Shown here: positions 23,636-37,300 of the stretch, piece after piece | Position numbering within the stretch: position 1 is the first letter of the stretch | Layout of the letters: each line of letters begins with the position of its first letter | NCBI GenBank assembly: GCA_031769625.1 | Contig: JAUIMM010000890.1 | Coordinates: 1,456,001 to 1,520,000 of the forward strand | Source of the DNA: Taudactylus pleione | Lineage: Eukaryota > Chordata > Amphibia > Anura > Myobatrachidae | Length of the DNA stretch: 64,000 nucleotides | Direction: 5' to 3' | The notes under the pieces: model-generated | The model's database searches: none | Seen by the model: the letters and a program-made list of their open reading frames with translations, nothing else | Told to the model about the DNA's origin: nothing | Position numbers and translations under genes: made by a program

Positions 23636-25974
23636 CTAGTGTGTATGTGTGTGACCATGTGATGGGGAATAGAGAGTGTAAGCACTGGGGCAGGGAGTGA
23701 TGTGACCGTAGTGTGTATGTGTGTGACCATGTGATAGGGAATATAGAGTGTAAGCACTGGGGCAGGGAGCGATGTGATCCCCTAGTGTGTATGTGTGTGA
23801 CCATGTGATGGGGAATATAGAGTGTAAGCACTGGGGCAGGGAGTAATGTGATCCCCTAGTGTGTATGTGTGTGACCATGTGATGGGGAATATAGAGTGTA
23901 AGCACTGGGGCAGGGAGTAATGTGATCCCTAGTGTGTATGTGTGTGACCATGTGATGGGGAATATAGAGTGTAAGCACTGGGGCAGGGAGTGATGTGACC
24001 CCTAGTGTGTATGTGTGTGACCATGTGATGGGGAATATAGAGTGTAAGCACTGGGGCAGGGAGTGATGTGATCCCTAGTGTGTATGTGTGTGACCATGTG
24101 ATGGGGAATATAGAGTCTAAGCACCGGGGCAGGGAGTGATGTGACCCCTAGTGTGTATATGTGTGACCATGAGATGGGGAATATAGAGTGTAAGCTGCAG
24201 TGGGGCAGGGAGTGATGTGACCCCTTAGTGTTTATGTGTGTGACCATGTGATAGGGAATACAGAGTGTAAGCACTGGGGCAGGGAGTGATGTGAACCCTA
24301 GTGTGTATGTGTGTGACCATATGATGGGGAATACAGAGTGTAAGCACCGGGGCAGGGAGTGATGTGACCCCTAGTGTGTATGTGTGTGACCATGTAATGG
24401 GGAATACAGAGTGTAAGCACTGGGGTAGGGAGTGATGTGACCCCTAGTGTGTATGTGTGTGACCATGTGATGGGGAATATAGAGTGTAAGCACCGGGGCA
24501 GGGAGTGATGTGACCCCTAGTGTGTATGTGTGTGACCATGTAATGGGGAATACAGAGTGTAAGCACTGGGGTAGGGAGTGATGTGACCCCTAGTGTGTAT
24601 GTGTGAGACCATGTGATGGGGAATATAGAGTGTAAGCACCGGGGCAGGGAGTGATGTGACCCCTAGTGTGTATGTGTGTGACCATGTAATGGGGAATACT
24701 GAGTGTAAGCACCGGGGTAGGGAGTGATGTGACCCCTAGTGTGTATGTGTGTGACCATGTGATGGGGAATATAGAGTGTAAGCACCGGGGCAGGGAGTGA
24801 TTTGACCCCTAGTGTGTATGTGTGTGACCATGTGATGGGGAATATAGAGTGTAAGCACCGGGGCAGGGAGTGATGTGACCCCTAGTGTGTATGTGTGTGA
24901 CCATGTGATGGGGAATATAGAGTGTAAGCACAGGGGCAGGGAGTGATGTGACCCCTAGTGTGTATGTGTGTGAGCATGTGATGGGGAATATAGAGTGTAA
25001 GCACTGGGGCAGGGAGTGATGTGACTGTAGTGTGTTTGTGCGTGACCATGTGATGGGGAATATAGAGTGTAAGCTCTGGGGCAGGGAGTGATGTGACCAC
25101 TAGTGTGCATGTGCGAGATCATGTGATGGGGAATATAGAGTGTAAGCACTGGGGCATCGAGTGATGTGACCACTAGTGTGTATGTGTGTGACCATGTGAT
25201 AGGGAATATAGAGTGTAAGCACTGGGGCAGGGCGTGATGTGAACCCTAGTGTGTATGTGAGTGAGCATGTGATAGGGAATATAGAGTGTAAGCACTGGGG
25301 CAGGGAGTGATGTGACCCCTAGTGTGTATGTGTGTGACCATGTGATGGGGATTATAGAGTGTAAGCACTGGGGCAGGGAGTGATGTGATCCCTAGTGTGT
25401 ATGTGTGTGAGCATGTGATGGGGAATATAGAGTGCAAGCACTGGGGCAGGGAGTGATGTGACCCCTAGTGTGTATGTGTGTGACCATGTGATGGGGAATA
25501 TAGAGTGTAAGCACTGGGGCAGGGAGTGATGTGATCCCTAGTGTGTATGTGTGTGACCATGTGATGGGGAATATAGAGTGTAAGCACTGGGGCAGGGAGT
25601 GATGTGACCCCTAGTGTGTATGTGTGTGACCATGTGATGGGGAATATAGAGTGTAAGCACTGGGGCAGGGAGTGATGTGACTGTAGTGTGTTTGTGCGTG
25701 ACCATGTGATGGGGAATATAGAGTGTAAGCTCTGGGGCAGGGAGTGATGTGACCCCTAGTGTGCATGTGCGAGATCATGTGATGGGGAATATAGAGTGTA
25801 AGCACTGGGGCATCGAGTGATGTGACCACTAGTGTGTATGTGTGTGACCATGTGATAGGGAATATAGAGTGTAAGCACTGGGGCAGGGAGTGATGTGACC
25901 CCTAGTGTGTATGTGTGTGACCATGTGATGGGGAATATAGAGTGTAAGCACTGGGGCAGGGAGTGATGTGAACT
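23636..25974. repeat. 2,339-bp higher-order unit, copy 1
   Basis: About 32 satellite monomers whose order of variants repeats immediately downstream at +2,339 bp. Matching landmarks include 23636/25975, 24002/26341, 24882/27221, 25246/27585 and 25611/27950. Confidence 0.88.
24340..24780. repeat. Alternating two-monomer higher-order block
   Basis: Monomers with ATGTAATGGGGAATACAG and ACTGGGGTAGG alternate with monomers carrying ATGTGATGGGGAATATAG and ACCGGGGCAGG, giving a dimer of about 146 bp. Similar blocks recur near 26680-27120, 33780-34080, 44340-44640, 53740-54060, 58980-59250 and 62150-62480. Confidence 0.8.
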
Positions 25975-28313
25975 CTAGTGTGTATGTGTGTGACCATGTG
26001 ATGGGGAATAGAGAGTGTAAGCACTGGGGCAGGGAGTGATGTGACCGTAGTGTGTATGTGTGTGACCATGTGATAGGGAATATAGAGTGTAAGCACTGGG
26101 GCAGGGAGCGATGTGATCCCCTAGTGTGTATGTGTGTGACCATGTGATGGGGAATATAGAGTGTAAGCACTGGGGCAGGGAGTAATGTGATCCCCTAGTG
26201 TGTATGTGTGTGACCATGTGATGGGGAATATAGAGTGTAAGCACTGGTGCAGGGAGTAATGTGATCCCTAGTGTGTATGTGTGTGACCATGTGATGGGGA
26301 ATATAGAGTGTAAGCACTGGGGCAGGGAGTGATGTGACCCCTAGTGTGTATGTGTGTGACCATGTGATGGGGAATATAGAGTGTAAGCACTGGGGCAGGG
26401 AGTGATGTGATCCCTAGTGTGTATGTGTGTGACCATGTGATGGGGAATATAGAGTCTAAGCACCGGGGCAGGGAGTGATGTGACCCCTAGTGTGTATATG
26501 TGTGACCATGAGATGGGGAATATAGAGTGTAAGCTGCAGTGGGGCAGGGAGTGATGTGACCCCTTAGTGTTTATGTGTGTGACCATGTGATAGGGAATAC
26601 AGAGTGTAAGCACTGGGGCAGGGAGTGATGTGAACCCTAGTGTGTATGTGTGTGACCATATGATGGGGAATACAGAGTGTAAGCACCGGGGCAGGGAGTG
26701 ATGTGACCCCTAGTGTGTATGTGTGTGACCATGTAATGGGGAATACAGAGTGTAAGCACTGGGGTAGGGAGTGATGTGACCCCTAGTGTGTATGTGTGTG
26801 ACCATGTGATGGGGAATATAGAGTGTAAGCACCGGGGCAGGGAGTGATGTGACCCCTAGTGTGTATGTGTGTGACCATGTAATGGGGAATACAGAGTGTA
26901 AGCACTGGGGTAGGGAGTGATGTGACCCCTAGTGTGTATGTGTGAGACCATGTGATGGGGAATATAGAGTGTAAGCACCGGGGCAGGGAGTGATGTGACC
27001 CCTAGTGTGTATGTGTGTGACCATGTAATGGGGAATACTGAGTGTAAGCACCGGGGTAGGGAGTGATGTGACCCCTAGTGTGTATGTGTGTGACCATGTG
27101 ATGGGGAATATAGAGTGTAAGCACCGGGGCAGGGAGTGATTTGACCCCTAGTGTGTATGTGTGTGACCATGTGATGGGGAATATAGAGTGTAAGCACCGG
27201 GGCAGGGAGTGATGTGACCCCTAGTGTGTATGTGTGTGACCATGTGATGGGGAATATAGAGTGTAAGCACAGGGGCAGGGAGTGATGTGACCCCTAGTGT
27301 GTATGTGTGTGAGCATGTGATGGGGAATATAGAGTGTAAGCACTGGGGCAGGGAGTGATGTGACTGTAGTGTGTTTGTGCGTGACCATGTGATGGGGAAT
27401 ATAGAGTGTAAGCTCTGGGGCAGGGAGTGATGTGACCACTAGTGTGCATGTGCGAGATCATGTGATGGGGAATATAGAGTGTAAGCACTGGGGCATCGAG
27501 TGATGTGACCACTAGTGTGTATGTGTGTGACCATGTGATAGGGAATATAGAGTGTAAGCACTGGGGCAGGGCGTGATGTGAACCCTAGTGTGTATGTGAG
27601 TGAGCATGTGATAGGGAATATAGAGTGTAAGCACTGGGGCAGGGAGTGATGTGACCCCTAGTGTGTATGTGTGTGACCATGTGATGGGGATTATAGAGTG
27701 TAAGCACTGGGGCAGGGAGTGATGTGATCCCTAGTGTGTATGTGTGTGAGCATGTGATGGGGAATATAGAGTGCAAGCACTGGGGCAGGGAGTGATGTGA
27801 CCCCTAGTGTGTATGTGTGTGACCATGTGATGGGGAATATAGAGTGTAAGCACTGGGGCAGGGAGTGATGTGATCCCTAGTGTGTATGTGTGTGACCATG
27901 TGATGGGGAATATAGAGTGTAAGCACTGGGGCAGGGAGTGATGTGACCCCTAGTGTGTATGTGTGTGACCATGTGATGGGGAATATAGAGTGTAAGCACT
28001 GGGGCAGGGAGTGATGTGACTGTAGTGTGTTTGTGCGTGACCATGTGATGGGGAATATAGAGTGTAAGCTCTGGGGCAGGGAGTGATGTGACCCCTAGTG
28101 TGCATGTGCGAGATCATGTGATGGGGAATATAGAGTGTAAGCACTGGGGCATCGAGTGATGTGACCACTAGTGTGTATGTGTGTGACCATGTGATAGGGA
28201 ATATAGAGTGTAAGCACTGGGGCAGGGAGTGATGTGACCCCTAGTGTGTATGTGTGTGACCATGTGATGGGGAATATAGAGTGTAAGCACTGGGGCAGGG
28301 AGTGATGTGATCC
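25975..28313. repeat. 2,339-bp higher-order unit, copy 2
   Basis: Adjacent near-identical partner of 23636-25974. Its right part is shared with the start of the larger 11.8-kb duplication. Confidence 0.88.
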
Positions 28314-31300
28314 CTAGTGTGTATGTGTGTGAGCATGTGATGGGGAATATAGAGTGCAAGCACTGGGGCAGGGAGTGATGTGACCCCTAGTGTGTATGTG
28401 TGTGACCATGTGATGGGGAATATAGAGTGTAAGCACTGGGGCAGGGAGTGATGTGATCCCTAGTGTGTATGTGTGTGACCATGTGATGGGGAATATAGAG
28501 TGTAAGCACTGGGGCAGGGAGTGATGTGATCCCTAGTGTGTATGTGTGTGACCATGTGATGGGGAATATAGAGTGTAAGCACTGGGGCAGGGAGTGATGT
28601 GACCCCTAGTGTGTATGTGTGTGACCATGTGATGGGGAATATAGAGTGTAAGCACTGGGGTAGGGAGTGATGTGAACCCTAGTGTGTATGCATGTGACCA
28701 TGTGATGGGGAATATAGAGTGTAAGCACTGGGGCAGGGAGTGATGTGATCCCTAGTGTGTATGTGTGTGACCATGTGCTGGGGAATATAGAGTGTAAGCT
28801 GCACTGGGGCAGGGAGTGATGTGATCCCTAGTGTGTATGTGTGTGACCATGTGATGGGGAATATAGAGTGTAAGCACTGGGGCAGGGAGTGATGTGATAC
28901 CTAGTGTGTATGTGTGTGACCATGTGATGGGGAATATAGTGTAAGCTGCACTGGGGCAGGGAGTGATGTGATCCCTAGTGTGTCCGTGTGTGACCATGTG
29001 ATGGGGAATATAGAGTGTCAGCACTCGGGCAGGGATTGATGTGACCCCTAGTGTGTATGTGTGTGACCATGTGATGGGAATATAGAGTGTAAGCACTGGG
29101 GCAGGAAGTGATGTGAACCCTAGTGTGTATGTGTGTGACCATGTGATGAGGAATATAGAGTGTAAGCACTGGGGCAGGGAGTGATGTGACCCCTAGTATG
29201 TATGTGTGTGACCATGTGATGGGGAATATAGAGTGTAAGCACTGGGGCAGGGAGTGATGTGACCCCTAGTGTGTATGTGTGTGAGCATGTGATGGGGAAT
29301 ATAGAGTGTAAGCAGTGGGGCAGGGAGTGATGTGATCCCTAGTGTGTATGTGTGTGATCATGTGATGGGGAATATAGAGTGTAAGCACTGGGGCAGGGAG
29401 TGATGTGACCCCTAGTGTGTATGTGTGTGACCCTGTGATAGGGAATATAGAGTGTAAGCACTGGGGCAGGGAGTGATGTGAACCCTAGTGTGTATGTGTG
29501 TGAGCATGTGATGGGGAATATAGATTGTAAGCAGCACTGGGGCAGGGAGTGATGTGACCCTTAGTGTGTATGTGTGTTACCATGTGAGGGGGAATATAGA
29601 GTGTAAGCACTGGGGCAGGGAGTGATGTGACTGTAGTGTGTATGTGTGTGACCATGTGATAGGGAATATAGAGTGTAAGCACTGGGGCAGGGAGTGATGT
29701 GACCCCTAGTGTGTATGTGTGTGACCATGTGATGGGGAATATAGAGTGTAAGCACTGGGGCAGGGAGTGATGTGATCCCCTAGTGTGTATGTGTGTGACC
29801 ATGTGATGGGGAATATAGAGTCTAAGCACCGGGGCAGGGAGTGATGTGACCCCTAGTGTGTATGTGTGTGACCATGTGATGGGGAATATAGAGTGTAAGC
29901 ACTGGGGCAGGGAGTGATGTGATCCCTAGTGTGTATGTGTGTAACCATGTGAGGGGGAATATAGAGTGTAAGCTGCAGTGGGGCAGGGAGTGATGTGACC
30001 CCTTAGTGTTTATGTGTGTGACCATGTGATAGGGAATACAGAGTGTAAGCACTGGGGCAGGGAGTGATGTGAACCCTAGTGTGTATGTGTGTGACCATAT
30101 GATGGGGAATATAGTGTAAGCTGCACTGGGGCAGGGAGTGATGTGATCCCTAGTGTGTCCGTGTGTGACCATGTGATGGGGAATATAGAGTGTCAGCACT
30201 GGTGCAGGGATTGATATGACCCCTAGTGTGTATGTGTGTGACCATGCGATGAGGAATATAGAGTGTAAGCACTGGGGCAGGGAGTGATGTGACCCCTAGT
30301 ATGTATGTGTGTGAACATGTGATGGGGAATATAGAGTGTAAGCACTGGGGCAGGAAGTGATGTGAACCCTAGTGTGTATGTGTGTGACCATGTGATGAGG
30401 AATATAGAGTGTAAGCACTGGGGCAGGGAGTGATGTGACCCCTAGTATGTATGTGTGTGACCATGTGATGGGGAATATAGAGTGTAAGCACTGGGGCAGG
30501 GAGTGATGTGACCCCTAGTGTGTATGTGTGTGAGCATGTGATGGGGAATATAGAGTGTAAGCACTGGGGCAGGGAGTGATGTGATCCCTAGTGTGTATGT
30601 GTGTGATCATGTGATGGGGAATATAGAGTGTAAGCACTGGGGCAGGGAGTGATGTGACCCCTAGTGTGTATGTGTGTGACCCTGTGATAGGGAATATAGA
30701 GTGTAAGCACTGGGGCAGGGAGTGATGTGATCCCTAGTGTGTCCGTGTGTGACCATGTGATGGGGAATATAGAGTGTCAGCACTGGTGCAGGGATTGATG
30801 TGACCCCTAGTGTGTATGTGTGTGACCATGTGATGGGAATATAGAGTGTAAGCACTGGGGCAGGAAGTGATGTGAACCCTAGTGTGTATGTGTGTGACCA
30901 TGTGATGAGGAATATAGAGTGTAAGCACTGGGGCAGGGAGTGATGTGACCCCTAGTGTGTATGTGTGTGACCATGTGATGGGGAATATAGAGTGTAAGCA
31001 CTGGGGCAGGGAGTGATGTGACCCGTAGTGTGTATGTGTGTGACCATGTGATGGGGAATGTAGAGTGTAATCACTGGGGCAGGGAGTGATGTGACCCCTA
31101 GTGTGTATGTGTGTGACCATGTGATGGGGAATATAGAGTGTAAGCACTGGGGTAGGGAGTGATGTGAACCCTAGTGTGTATGCATGTGACCATGTGATGG
31201 GGAAAGTAGAGTGTAAACACTGAGGCAGGGAGTGATGTGACCCCTAGTGTGTATGTGTGTGACTATGTGATGGGGAATATAGAGTGTAAGCACTGGGGCA

Positions 31301-34300
31301 GGGAGTGATGTGACCCCTAGTGTGTATGTGTGTGACCATGTGATGGGGAATATAGAGTGTAAGCACTGGGGCAGGGAGTGATGTGATCCCTAGTGTGTAT
31401 GTGTGTGACCATGTGAGGGGGAATATAGAGTGTAAGCTGCAGTGGGGCAGGGAGTGATGTGACCCCTTAGTGTTTATGTGTGTGACCATGTGATAGGAAA
31501 TACAGAGTGTAAGCACTGGGGCAGGGAGTGATGTGAACCCTAGTGTGTATGTGTGTGACCATATGATGGGGAATATAGTGTAAGCTGCACTGGGGCAGGG
31601 AGTGATGTGATCCCTAGTGTGTCCGTGTGTGACCATGTGATGGGGAATATAGAGTGTCAGCACTGGTGCAGGGATTGATGTGACCCCTAGTGTGTATGTG
31701 TGTGACCATGTGATGGGAATATAGAGTGTAAGCACTGGGGCAGGAAGTGATGTGAACCCTAGTGTGTATGTGTGTGACCATGCGATGAGGAATATAGAGT
31801 GTAAGCACTGGGGCAGGGAGTGATGTGACCCCTAGTGTGTATGTGTGTGACCATGTGATGGGGAATATAGAGTGTAAGCACTGGGGCAGGGAGTGATGTG
31901 ACCCGTAGTGTGTATGTGTGTGACCATGTGATGGGGAATGTAGAGTGTAATCACTGGGGCAGGGAGTGATGTGACCCCTAGTGTGTATGTGTGTGACCAT
32001 GTGATGGGGAATATAGAGTGTAAGCACTGGGGTAGGGAGTGATGTGAACCCTAGTGTGTATGCATGTGACCATGTGATGGGGAAAGTAGAGTGTAAACAC
32101 TGAGGCAGGGAGTGATGTGACCCCTAGTGTGTATGTGTGTGACTATGTGATGGGGAATATAGAGTGTAAGCACTGGGGCAGGGAGTGATGTGACCCCTAG
32201 TATGTATGTGTGTGACCATGTGATGGGGAATATAGAGTGTAAGCACTGGGGCAGGGAGTGATGTGACCCGTAGTGTGTATGTGTGTGACTATGTGATGGG
32301 GAATATAGAGTGTAAGCACTGGGGAAGGGAGTGATGTGACCCCTAGTGTGTATGTGTTTTACCATGTGAAGGGGAATATAGAGTGTAAGCACTGGGGCAG
32401 GGAGTGATGTGTTCCCTAGTGTGTATGTGTGTGACCATGTGATGGGGAATATAGAGTGTAAGCACTGGGGCAGGAAGTGATGTGAACCCTAGTGTGTATG
32501 TGTGTGACCATGTGATGAGGAATATAGAGTGTAAGCACTGGGGCAGGGAGTGATGTGACCCCTAGTATGTATGTGTGTGACCATGTGATGGGGAATATAG
32601 AGTGTAAGCACTGGGGCAGGGAGTGATGTGACCCCTAGTGTGTATGTGTGTGAGCATGTGATGGGGAATATAGAGTGTAAGCACTGGGGCAGGGAGTGAT
32701 GTGATCCCTAGTGTGTATGTGTGTGATCATGTGATGGGGAATATAGAGTGTAAGCACTGGGGCAGGGAGTGATGTGACCCCTAGTGTGTATGTGTGTGAC
32801 CCTGTGATAGGGAATATAGAGTGTAAGCACTGGGGCAGGGAGTGATGTGAACCCTAGTGTGTATGTGTGTGAGCATGTGATGGGGAATATAGATTGTAAG
32901 CAGCACTGGGGCAGGGAGTGATGTGATCCCTGGTGTGTGTGTGTGTGTGTGACCATGTGAAGGGGAATATAGAGTGTAAACACTGGGGCAGGGAGTGATG
33001 TGACCCCTAGTGTGTATGTGTGTGATCATGTGATGGGGAATATAGAGTGTAAGCACTGGGGCAGCGAGTGATGTGAACTCTAGTGTGTATGTGTGTGAAC
33101 ATGTGATGGGGAATATAGAGTGTAAGTACTAGGAAAAAGGGAGTGATGTTAAACCTAGTGTGTATGTGTGTGACCATGTGATGGGGAATAGAGAGTGTAA
33201 GCACTGGGGCAGGGAGTGATGTGACCGTAGTGTGTATGTGTGTGACCATGTGATAGGGAATATAGAGTGTAAGCACTGGGGCAGGGAGTGATGTGATCCC
33301 CTAGTGTGTATGTGTGTGACCATGTGATGGGGAATATAGAGTGTAAGCACTGGGGCAGGGAGTAATGTGATCCCCTAGTGTGTATGTGTGTGACCATGTG
33401 ATGGGGAATATAGAGTGTAAGCACTGGGGCAGGGAGTAATGTGATCCCCTAGTGTGTATGTGTGTGACCATGTGATGGGGAATATAGAGTGTAAGCACTG
33501 GGGCAGGGAGTGATGTGATCCCTAGTGTGTATGTGTGTGACCATGTGATGGGGAATATAGAGTCTAAGCACCGGGGCAGGGAGTGATGTGACCCCTAGTG
33601 TGTATATGTGTGACCATGAGATGGGGAATATAGAGTGTAAGCTGCAGTGGGGCAGGGAGTGATGTGACCCCTTAGTGTTTATGTGTGTGACCATGTGATA
33701 GGGAATACAGAGTGTAAGCACTGGGGCAGGGAGTGATGTGAACCCTAGTGTGTATGTGTGTGACCATATGATGGGGAATACAGAGTGTAAGCACCGGGGC
33801 AGGGAGTGATGTGACCCCTAGTGTGTATGTGTGTGACCATGTAATGGGGAATACAGAGTGTAAGCACTGGGGTAGGGAGTGATGTGACCCCTAGTGTGTA
33901 TGTGTGTGACCATGTGATGGGGAATATAGAGTGTAAGCACCGGGGCAGGGAGTGATGTGACCCCTAGTGTGTATGTGTGTGACCATGTAATGGGGAATAC
34001 AGAGTGTAAGCACTGGGGTAGGGAGTGATGTGACCCCTAGTGTGTATGTGTGTGACCATGTGATGGGGAATATAGAGTGTAAGCACCGGGGCAGGGAGTG
34101 ATTTGACCCCTAGTGTGTATGTGTGTGACCATGTGATGGGGAATATAGAGTGTAAGCACCGGGGCAGGGAGTGATGTGACCCCTAGTGTGTATGTGTGTG
34201 ACCATGTGATGGGGAATATAGAGTGTAAGCACAGGGGCAGGGAGTGATGTGACCCCTAGTGTGTATGTGTGTGAGCATGTGATGGGGAATATAGAGTGTA

Positions 34301-37300
34301 AGCACTGGGGCAGGGAGTGATGTGACTGTAGTGTGTTTGTGCGTGACCATGTGATGGGGAATATAGAGTGTAAGCTCTGGGGCAGGGAGTGATGTGACCC
34401 CTAGTGTGCATGTGCGAGATCATGTGATGGGGAATATAGAGTGTAAGCACTGGGGCATCGAGTGATGTGACCACTAGTGTGTATGTGTGTGACCATGTGA
34501 TAGGGAATATAGAGTGTAAGCACTGGGGCAGGGCGTGATGTGAACCCTAGTGTGTATGTGAGTGAGCATGTGATAGGGAATATAGAGTGTAAGCACTGGG
34601 GCAGGGAGTGATGTGACCCCTAGTGTGTATGTGTGTGACCATGTGATGGGGATTATAGAGTGTAAGCACTGGGGCAGGGAGTGATGTGATCCCTAGTGTG
34701 TATGTGTGTGAGCATGTGATGGGGAATATAGAGTGCAAGCACTGGGGCAGGGAGTGATGTGACCCCTAGTGTGTATGTGTGTGACCATATGATGGGGAAT
34801 ATAGAGTGCAAGCCTTGGGGCAGGGAGTGATGTGATCCCTAGTGTGTATGTGTGTGTGACCATGTGATGGGGAATATAGTGTGTAAGCACTGGGGCAGGG
34901 AGTGATGTGATCCCTAGTGTGTATGTGTGTGACCATGTGATGGGGAATATAGAGTGTAAGCACTGGGGCAGGGAGTGATGTGACCCCTAGTGTGTATGTG
35001 TGTGACCATGTGATGGGGAATATAGAGTGTAAGCACTGGGGTAGGGAGTGATGTGAACCCTAGTGTGTATGCATGTGACCATGTGATGGGGAATATAGAG
35101 TCTAAGCACTGGGGCAGGGAGTGATGTGATCCCTAGTGTGTATGTGTGTGACCATGTGCTGGGGAATATAGAGTGTAAGCTGCACTGGGGCAGGGAGTGA
35201 TGTGATCCCTAGTGTGTATGTGTGTGACCATGTGATGGGGAATATAGAGTGTAAGCACTGGGGCAGGGAGTGATGTGATACCTAGTGTGTATGTGTGTGA
35301 CCATGTGATGGGGAATATAGTGTAAGCTGCACTGGGGCAGGGAGTGATGTGATCCCTAGTGTGTCCGTGTGTGACCATGTGATGGGGAATATAGAGTGTC
35401 AGCACTGGGGCAGGGATTGATGTGACCCCTAGTGTGTATGTGTGTGACCATGTGATGGGAATATAGAGTGTAAGCACTGGGGCAGGAAGTGATGTGAACC
35501 CTAGTGTGTATGTGTGTGACCATGTGATGAGGAATATAGAGTGTAAGCACTGGGGCAGGGAGTGATGTGACCCCTAGTATGTATGTGTGTGACCATGTGA
35601 TGGGGAATATAGAGTGTAAGCACTGGGGCAGGGAGTGATGTGACCCCTAGTGTGTATGTGTGTGAGCATGTGATGGGGAATATAGAGTGTAAGCACTGGG
35701 GCAGGGAGTGATGTGATCCCTAGTGTGTATGTGTGTGATCATGTGATGGGGAATATAGAGTGTAAGCACTGGGGCAGGGAGTGATGTGACCCCTAGTGTG
35801 TATGTGTGTGACCCTGTGATAGGGAATATAGAGTGTAAGCACTGGGGCAGGGAGTGATGTGAACCCTAGTGTGTATGTGTGTGAGCATGTGATGGGGAAT
35901 ATAGATTGTAAGCAGCACTGGGGCAGGGAGTGATGTGACCCTTAGTGTGTATGTGTGTTACCATGTGAGGGGGAATATAGAGTGTAAGCACTGGGGCAGG
36001 GAGTGATGTGACTGTAGTGTGTATGTTTGTGACCATGTGATAGGGAATATAGAGTGTAAGCACTGGGGCAGGGAGTGATGTGACCCCTAGTGTGTATGTG
36101 TGTGACCATGTGATTGGGAATATAGAGTGTAAGCACTGGGGCAGTGAGTGATGTGATCCCTGGTGTGTGTGTGTGTGACCATGTGAAGGGGAATATAGAG
36201 TGTAAACACTGGGGCAGGGAGTGATGTTACCCCTAGTGTCTATGTGTGTGATCATGTGATGGGGAATATAGAGTGTAAGCTGCACTGGGGCAGGGAGTGA
36301 TGTGACCCCTAGTGTGTATGTGTGTGACCATGTGATGGGGAATATAGAGTGTAAGCACTGGGGCAGGGAGTGATGTGATCCCCTAGTGTGTATGTGTGTG
36401 ACCATGTGATGGGGAATATAGAGTCTAAGCACCGGGGCAGGGAGTGATGTGACCCCTAGTGTGTATATGTGTGACCATGAGATGGGGAATATAGAGTGTA
36501 AGCACTGGGGCAGGGAGTGATGTGACCCCTAGTGTTTATGTGTGTGACCATGTGATGGGGAATATAGAGTGTAAGCACTGGGGCAGGGAGTGATGTGATC
36601 CCTAGTGTGTATGTGTGTGACCATGTGATGGGGAATATAGAGTGTAAGCTGCAGTGGGGCAGGGAGTGATGTGACCCCTTAGTGTTTATGTGTGTGACCA
36701 TGTGATAGGGAATACAGAGTGTAAGCACTGGGGCAGGGAGTGATGTGAACCCTAGTGTGTATGTGTGTGACCATATGATGGGGAATATAGAGTGTAAGCT
36801 GCACTGGGGCAGGGAGTGATGTGATCCCTAGTGTGTCCGTGTGTGACCATGTGATGGGGAATATAGAGTGTCAGCACTGGTGCAGGGATTGATGTGACCC
36901 CTAGTGTGTATGTGTGTGACCATGTGATGGGAATATATAGTGTAAGCACTGGGGCAGGGAGTGATGTGATCCCTAGTGTGTATGTGTGTGACCATGTGAT
37001 GGGAATATATAGTGTAAGCACTGGGGCAGGAAGTGATGTGAACCCTAGTGTGTATGTGTGTGACCATGTGATGAGGAATATAGAGTGTAAGCACTGGGGC
37101 AGGGAGTGATGTGACCCCTAGTGTGTATGTGTGTGACCATGTGATGGGGAATATAGAGTGTAAGCACTGGGGCAGGGAGTGATGTGACCCCTAGTATGTA
37201 TGTGTGTGACCATGTGATGGGGAATATAGAGTGTAAGCACTGGGGCAGGGAGTGATGTGAACCCTAGTGTGTATGTGTGTGACATTGTGATGGGGAATAT

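Noticed and set aside
35866..36432. 188-codon minus-strand frame, also present at 46427-46993 and 50022-50588
   Set aside because: Conservation between copies comes from DNA-level duplication of the satellite. The frame crosses about eight 73-bp monomers in rotating phases and has no start context or domain.
36894..37109. Plus-strand 71-codon frame repeated at 47455, 51047 and 57929
   Set aside because: It arises from consecutive shortened monomers (GATGGGAATATATAG) that shift the stop codon out of frame; it is a repeat shadow.
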